The position numbers and the translations under genes are program-made. From positions 1 through 6,641 of the forward strand of contig JAKSPX010000090.1 of the NCBI GenBank assembly GCA_024404415.1: DNA of 6,641 bases. The letters are read 5' to 3'. Below, piece after piece: positions 3,545 to 6,641 of this stretch (position 1 is its first letter; the number at the start of each line of letters is the position of its first letter). The notes under the pieces are model-generated. The model worked only from the letters and a program-made list of their open reading frames with translations. It searched no databases and was not told the origin of the DNA. The DNA comes from Clostridia bacterium. GTDB taxonomy: Bacteria; Bacillota; Clostridia; Oscillospirales; QAMX01.

Positions 3545-6121
3545 ATGAAAACCAGATGGATAAGCGCCATTCTTGTCGCAGTTATGCTGATTGGCCTGAT
3601 GCCGGTCGGCGCACTTGCGGAAACTCTCACAGCAGAAAAAGAATCCATCAACTTCGGCTATCGGAACGTCGAATTCGACGTTGATCTGCCCCAGAGTCAG
3701 GTCGTTGATCCGAACGCCGCCAGTACGCAGGCGGATGCTGCTCTTCCTTCCAGTTACAGCAGCGTCACAGCCGGTAAGGTCACTTCCGTAAAGAACCAGG
3801 GAAGCGACGGCACCTGCTGGGCCTTCTCGTCCACTGCGGCCTGCGAAGGCGGTCTTAATGCCTCTACGGGCGCCACGACTGACCTCTCGGTCATGCAGCT
3901 TGTCAACTTCTTCTACAACACCAAAGTCGACCCGCTCGGCAATGCTACGGGCGACAAGACCACCAACCTCGATTCCACCAAGCGTCAGCAAGGCGGCAAC
4001 CACTTCTTCACCATGTGGGGTCTGGCAGGCTGGACCAACGGTGCACCCGACAGCGTCCTTCCGTACACCGACGCCAACGGCAAGCTTGCCGACAACAGCA
4101 AGATCGACAACAAGTACGCCTACGATTACGATATCGCCCACCTTCAGAACGCCTACATCATGCCCTACGGCACCTCTGCCTCCTACCTGAGCGGCATCAA
4201 GAAGGCCGTCATGGAATACGGCACGGTCGCCTGCTCCTACTACCACTCCGATTCCAATTACAGATCCGCCACCGGCGCCTACTACACCAAGACCAAATCC
4301 AGCAACCACGCGGTCGCCATCGTCGGCTGGAATGACAGCTTCTCCAGCTCTAACTTCAGCACCAGACCTACGGGCGACGGCGCCTGGCTTGTAAAAAACA
4401 GCTGGGGTACCAACTGGGGCACCGACGGCGATGCCAACGCTGCCAAGAGCGGTATGCAGGGCTATTTCTGGATATCCTATTATGACGCATCCCTTGCCTA
4501 CGTCGGCAATATGTTCGCCTTCGACTTCCAGCCCATTGACAAGTATCAGTACAATTACCAGTACGACGGCTCCTGCGGTCTGGATGAGATGGATATCAAC
4601 GCGGGCGACAAGATCGGCGCTATCTATGAGGTGAAGGGCCTCACCGCCGCCTCCGAGAGCATCGAAGCGGTCGGTATCGGCTTCAGCAGCACGGATATGA
4701 CCGGCACCGCCTACGTCTACGCCAACCCCACCGCGGGCAACCCCGCAAGCGGCCGGCTCGTCGCCTCCGTCCCGTTCACCACCACCTACGCCGGTTACTA
4801 CACCTTCGAACTCCCGGATGCCCCCGTCCTTGCCAAGGGCGATACCTTCGGTGTTGTCTTTGCCTGCAATAATGCCGGTTCCATCTTCGTTGACAGCACC
4901 TATACCAACGGCGGCTGGATCGGCTTCACCGCCAACACGACTAACGACAAGACCTTCGTCGTCTCCTCAAATGGCAGCGTCAAGAACATCGCTTCCGCCG
5001 GACAGACCGCCCGCGTGAAGGCGTATACCAAGGATGCTTCCTCCGCTCCGATCGTCGTTACCACCTACACCGTTTCCTACAACGCCAACGGCGGCACCGG
5101 CGCTCCGGCGTCTCAGACCAAGACCGAAGGCGTCTCCCTCAAGCTTTCCTCCGGCGTTCCGACCAGAGAAGGCTATGACTTCGCCGGCTGGGCCACCAGC
5201 CCGAACGCCGCCGCGGCGCTCTATCAGCCCGGCGACCTCTACGACGTCGACGAGGACGTGACCCTCTACGCGGTCTGGACCGAAAAGCCCATCGTCGTTG
5301 AGGAAAAGGAAGTCAACGTCTCTGTCAGAGTCAGCTCCTCCACCAGCGGAAGAGGCATCAAGAAGACCACCACCTACACGGCCACCATCACCGCCAACGC
5401 CAAGGCCACCACGGTCAAGTCGGTCGCCTACTCGCTGGATAACGGCGCGACCTGGAAGTCCGGCACCAGCTTCACCTCCGGCTCCAACATCACGAATTTC
5501 CAGATCCGTGTCACCGATGCCGACAACGACCTCTATTACTTCCAGTACGCAAACGGTGCTGTGACCCCGAAGGAAGCGCCCGTCAAGGCTACCGCGCTTT
5601 CCATCTCCGCTCCCTCGCTCACCCTCACGGCGGGCGAATCGGGCAAGTTCACCGTCACCTCGAACCCGACGAACGCTTATGTCTCCTGGGACGTCAGCGG
5701 CGCGTCTGACGTTGTGTCTGTAACCGTCTCCGGCAACACCTTCACCGTGAAGGCCAACAAGGCCGGTTCCGCCACCGTCACCGTCACCGATCAGTATAGC
5801 GGCCTCTCGGTCAAGTGCGCGATCACGGTCAATCCGGCGCCTGTCCAGAAGAAGATCACCGTCACCGCCAGAGTCGACAAGGGCGCGGTCAGCGGCAGCG
5901 GCATCCTCAAGAAGAACGGCTACATTGCCACCATCACCGCCACGGCCACCGGCACCACCATCCAGAAGGTGCTCTATTCGACCAACAACGGTACGACCTG
6001 GAACGAAGGCACCACCTTCTCGTCCACCAGCAAGATCACCTCCTTCCTCATCCGCGTGGTGGATGGCGACGGAGATATCTATAATTACCAGTATAGCAAC
6101 GGCACCGTCTACACCAGATAA
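3545..6121 (+). CDS. Secreted papain-family (C1) cysteine protease with lectin-like, InlB_B and Big2 domains
   Basis: This is an 858-residue exported endopeptidase. Residues 1-25 form a Sec signal peptide (basic start, hydrophobic core, probable cut at ALA-ETL). Residues 26-68 are a short pro-region. The catalytic domain (about 68-320) shows all papain landmarks: oxyanion Q85 in KNQG, nucleophile C91 in GTCWAFS, H255 in NHAVAIVGW, and N285 in VKNSWGTNWG. Residues 322-495 match the lectin-like domain that follows C1 domains in clostridial surface proteases such as Cwp84. Next come an InlB_B repeat (507-580), an unnamed beta-rich domain (588-672), a Big2 domain (682-765), and a second copy of the unnamed domain (768-858) that ends the protein. 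No LPXTG, SLH, CWB2, dockerin or terminal membrane helix is visible, so it is either released or held by its repeats. Codons favour C in third position strongly, suggesting high expression. Own promoter and terminator are present. Confidence 0.93.
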   Translation: MKTRWISAILVAVMLIGLMPVGALAETLTAEKESINFGYRNVEFDVDLPQSQVVDPNAASTQADAALPSSYSSVTAGKVTSVKNQGSDGTCWAFSSTAACEGGLNASTGATTDLSVMQLVNFFYNTKVDPLGNATGDKTTNLDSTKRQQGGNHFFTMWGLAGWTNGAPDSVLPYTDANGKLADNSKIDNKYAYDYDIAHLQNAYIMPYGTSASYLSGIKKAVMEYGTVACSYYHSDSNYRSATGAYYTKTKSSNHAVAIVGWNDSFSSSNFSTRPTGDGAWLVKNSWGTNWGTDGDANAAKSGMQGYFWISYYDASLAYVGNMFAFDFQPIDKYQYNYQYDGSCGLDEMDINAGDKIGAIYEVKGLTAASESIEAVGIGFSSTDMTGTAYVYANPTAGNPASGRLVASVPFTTTYAGYYTFELPDAPVLAKGDTFGVVFACNNAGSIFVDSTYTNGGWIGFTANTTNDKTFVVSSNGSVKNIASAGQTARVKAYTKDASSAPIVVTTYTVSYNANGGTGAPASQTKTEGVSLKLSSGVPTREGYDFAGWATSPNAAAALYQPGDLYDVDEDVTLYAVWTEKPIVVEEKEVNVSVRVSSSTSGRGIKKTTTYTATITANAKATTVKSVAYSLDNGATWKSGTSFTSGSNITNFQIRVTDADNDLYYFQYANGAVTPKEAPVKATALSISAPSLTLTAGESGKFTVTSNPTNAYVSWDVSGASDVVSVTVSGNTFTVKANKAGSATVTVTDQYSGLSVKCAITVNPAPVQKKITVTARVDKGAVSGSGILKKNGYIATITATATGTTIQKVLYSTNNGTTWNEGTTFSSTSKITSFLIRVVDGDGDIYNYQYSNGTVYTR
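5063..5284 (+). other. InlB_B (Listeria-Bacteroides) repeat in the protease
   Basis: Residues 507-580 show the pattern TYTVSYNANGGTGAP, then REGYDFAGWATSP, then VTLYAVWTE. This is the beta-grasp-like repeat common in secreted and surface proteins of Bacillota. It probably acts as spacer or adhesive module. Confidence 0.88.
5306..5560 (+). repeat. Unnamed beta-rich domain, copy 1
   Basis: Residues 588-672 run from KEVNVSVRV to FQYANGAV. They match copy 2 at 36 of 63 positions across the core (hand count, no gaps), sharing YxATIT, the YSxxNGxTW turn, GTxF-S-S, ITxFxIRV-D-D-D and QYxNGxV. I do not recognise a named family. Confidence 0.85.
5588..5839 (+). other. Big2 (bacterial Ig-like) domain in the protease
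   Basis: Residues 682-765 show the Big2 pattern: ALSISAPSLTLTAGES, VTSNPTNAYVSWDVSG, VVSVTVSGNTFTVKANKAGSA, VTVTDQYSGLSVKCAITV. Such domains act as spacers or adhesion modules in surface proteins. Confidence 0.85.
5846..6118 (+). repeat. Unnamed beta-rich domain, copy 2 (C-terminal)
   Basis: Residues 768-858 run from QKKITVTARV to NGTVYTR, where the protein stops. The copy matches residues 588-672, so the Big2 domain is bracketed by a duplicated module. Its terminal position makes it the best candidate for attachment or substrate binding, since no known anchor follows. Confidence 0.85.
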
Positions 6122-6135
6122 ACGGTAAAACGAAT

Positions 6136-6171
6136 AAAAGCATCGGCGGATTTGCCCGCCGATGCTTTTTT
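6136..6171 (+). terminator. Strong rho-independent terminator after the protease gene
   Basis: A perfect 14-bp stem, 6136-6149 with 6156-6169 (core GCATCGGCGG / CCGCCGATGC extended by AAAA/TTTT), has a 6-base loop and ends in a six-T run. It lies 14 bases after the protease stop. The A-run on the left arm could make it work in both directions. The next gene's ribosome binding site begins within two bases of its end. Confidence 0.92.
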
Positions 6172-6172
6172 C

Positions 6173-6180
6173 AAAGGAGA
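6173..6180 (+). promoter_or_regulatory. Ribosome binding site of the last gene
   Basis: AAAGGAGA contains a full AGGAG core, 7 bases before the ATG at 6187. It directly adjoins the terminator's T-run but is outside the hairpin, so it stays accessible. Confidence 0.85.
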
Positions 6181-6186
6181 GAGAAT

Positions 6187-6641
6187 ATGAATAAACGCCG
6201 TATCGTCAGCATTGTGAATTTTATCCGTGCCGTGGAGCCGCGCACCTCGGTCGACCTGATGGAGCCGGTCTTACACCAGATCGAACTGATGAAGAAACAT
6301 TCCCTTCGCGGCACCTTCCTCGTCCAGTATGACACCCTTCTTGAAAGCCGCTTCACCGAGCTTCTGAAAACGCTGGATCCCGACCAGTTCGAGCTCGGCG
6401 TGTGGTTTGAGACGGTTCAGCCGCAGGTGGAAAAAGCGGGGTACGCCTGGACGGGACGCTTCCCGTGGGACTGGCACGCCCATTGCGGCTTCTCGGTGGG
6501 CTACACCAAAGAGCAGCGCGAGGTGCTGGCCGACCTGCAGTTTGAAAAATTCCGCGAGGTCTTCGGCTACTATCCGCGCGTCTTCGGCTCGTGGCTCTTC
6601 GATTCACACACGGTCAGATATCTCTCGGACAAATACGGCCT
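6187..6641 (+). CDS. DUF3863/NodB-like (polysaccharide deacetylase fold) protein, 3' partial
   Basis: The frame begins at ATG 6187 behind a strong ribosome binding site and is open to the window end, giving 151 residues plus the first two bases of a probable Leu codon. No signal peptide is seen, so the visible part looks cytoplasmic. Recognisable stretches are IVNFIRAVEPR (9-19), a strand FLVQYDTLLE (44-53), ELGVWFETVQP (69-79), FPWDWHAHCGFSVGYT (92-107) and GYYPRVFGSWLFDSH (127-141). These resemble an uncharacterised family with a NodB-like glycoside hydrolase/deacetylase barrel (DUF3863, from memory). His and Asp residues at 96-99 and 139-141 could bind metal or substrate, but catalysis is unproven. 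No promoter fits between the terminator and this gene, so its transcription probably depends on readthrough or on a start inside the protease gene. Confidence 0.75.
   Translation, partial: MNKRRIVSIVNFIRAVEPRTSVDLMEPVLHQIELMKKHSLRGTFLVQYDTLLESRFTELLKTLDPDQFELGVWFETVQPQVEKAGYAWTGRFPWDWHAHCGFSVGYTKEQREVLADLQFEKFREVFGYYPRVFGSWLFDSHTVRYLSDKYG

Noticed and set aside
3440..4309. 289-codon minus-strand open frame across the protease start
   Set aside because: It is antisense to a clearly coding papain domain in C-biased DNA, which opens opposite frames. Its Gly/Val-rich translation has no recognisable domain.
6080..6085. Perfect TATAAT near the end of the protease gene as a promoter for the last gene
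   Set aside because: No acceptable -35 box lies 16-18 bases upstream and there is no extended -10 TG. The bases encode Tyr-Asn in the conserved repeat, and a transcript from here would still meet the terminator.
3858..6128. Several plus-strand frames of 60-110 codons inside the protease gene
   Set aside because: They are Pro/Ser/Arg- or His/Arg-rich shadows produced by the strong C-ending codon use of the real frame.
6171..6607. Overlapping minus-strand frames opposite the last gene
   Set aside because: The plus-strand frame has a strong ribosome binding site and a family-like sequence; the opposite frames have neither.

Overview
The window looks like chromosomal DNA from a GC-rich, gut-type member of the Clostridia (Oscillospiraceae or a related Bacillota lineage). 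The grounds are the GlnPQ-style fused binding-protein/permease transporter, the lipid-free Sec signal peptide ending in ALA-E on a large secreted papain-like protease, Listeria-Bacteroides (InlB_B) and Big2 repeats, strong AGGAG ribosome binding sites, and rho-independent terminators after two of the genes. No species can be named from the sequence alone. Both ends cut through genes, so this is a fragment, and the first ~47 bases are G-rich low-complexity sequence that may be a contig-end artefact.

Left part (1-3128): a two-gene amino-acid ABC importer. The first gene (5' end missing) encodes tandem extracytoplasmic substrate-binding domains joined to a GlnP/HisM-type permease. The visible repeats are the tail of one binding domain, one complete domain, and a third that stops after its first half and runs into the membrane part. 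The second gene overlaps it by 4 bases (ATGA) and encodes the ATPase, which carries a ~120-residue C-terminal extension that looks like a degenerate histidine-kinase-type ATP-binding (GHKL) fold. A hairpin plus T-run closes the operon.

Middle (3129-3461): an AT-rich non-coding gap with recurring ATATAC(G) and ATATAGAATA words. It leads into a near-consensus sigma-70 promoter (TTGACA-17-TAGAAT) and a short leader with a hairpin.

Right part (3545-6121): a secreted, multidomain papain-family (C1) cysteine protease of 858 residues. Its order is signal peptide, short pro-region, catalytic domain (Q85, C91, H255, N285), lectin-like domain, InlB_B repeat, then two copies of an unnamed ~85-residue beta-rich domain flanking a Big2 domain. 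No cell-wall anchor is visible. A strong 14-bp terminator follows, and the ribosome binding site of the last gene starts immediately after its T-run. That last gene (6187 to the end, incomplete) resembles a DUF3863/NodB-like polysaccharide-deacetylase-fold protein.

A protease that releases peptides and an importer for amino acids would fit a proteolytic, amino-acid-scavenging lifestyle, but they are separate transcription units and the link is inference. The points most worth checking are the half binding domain in the permease fusion, the ATPase extension, the duplicated unnamed domain of the protease, and the terminator that leaves no room for a promoter before the last gene.
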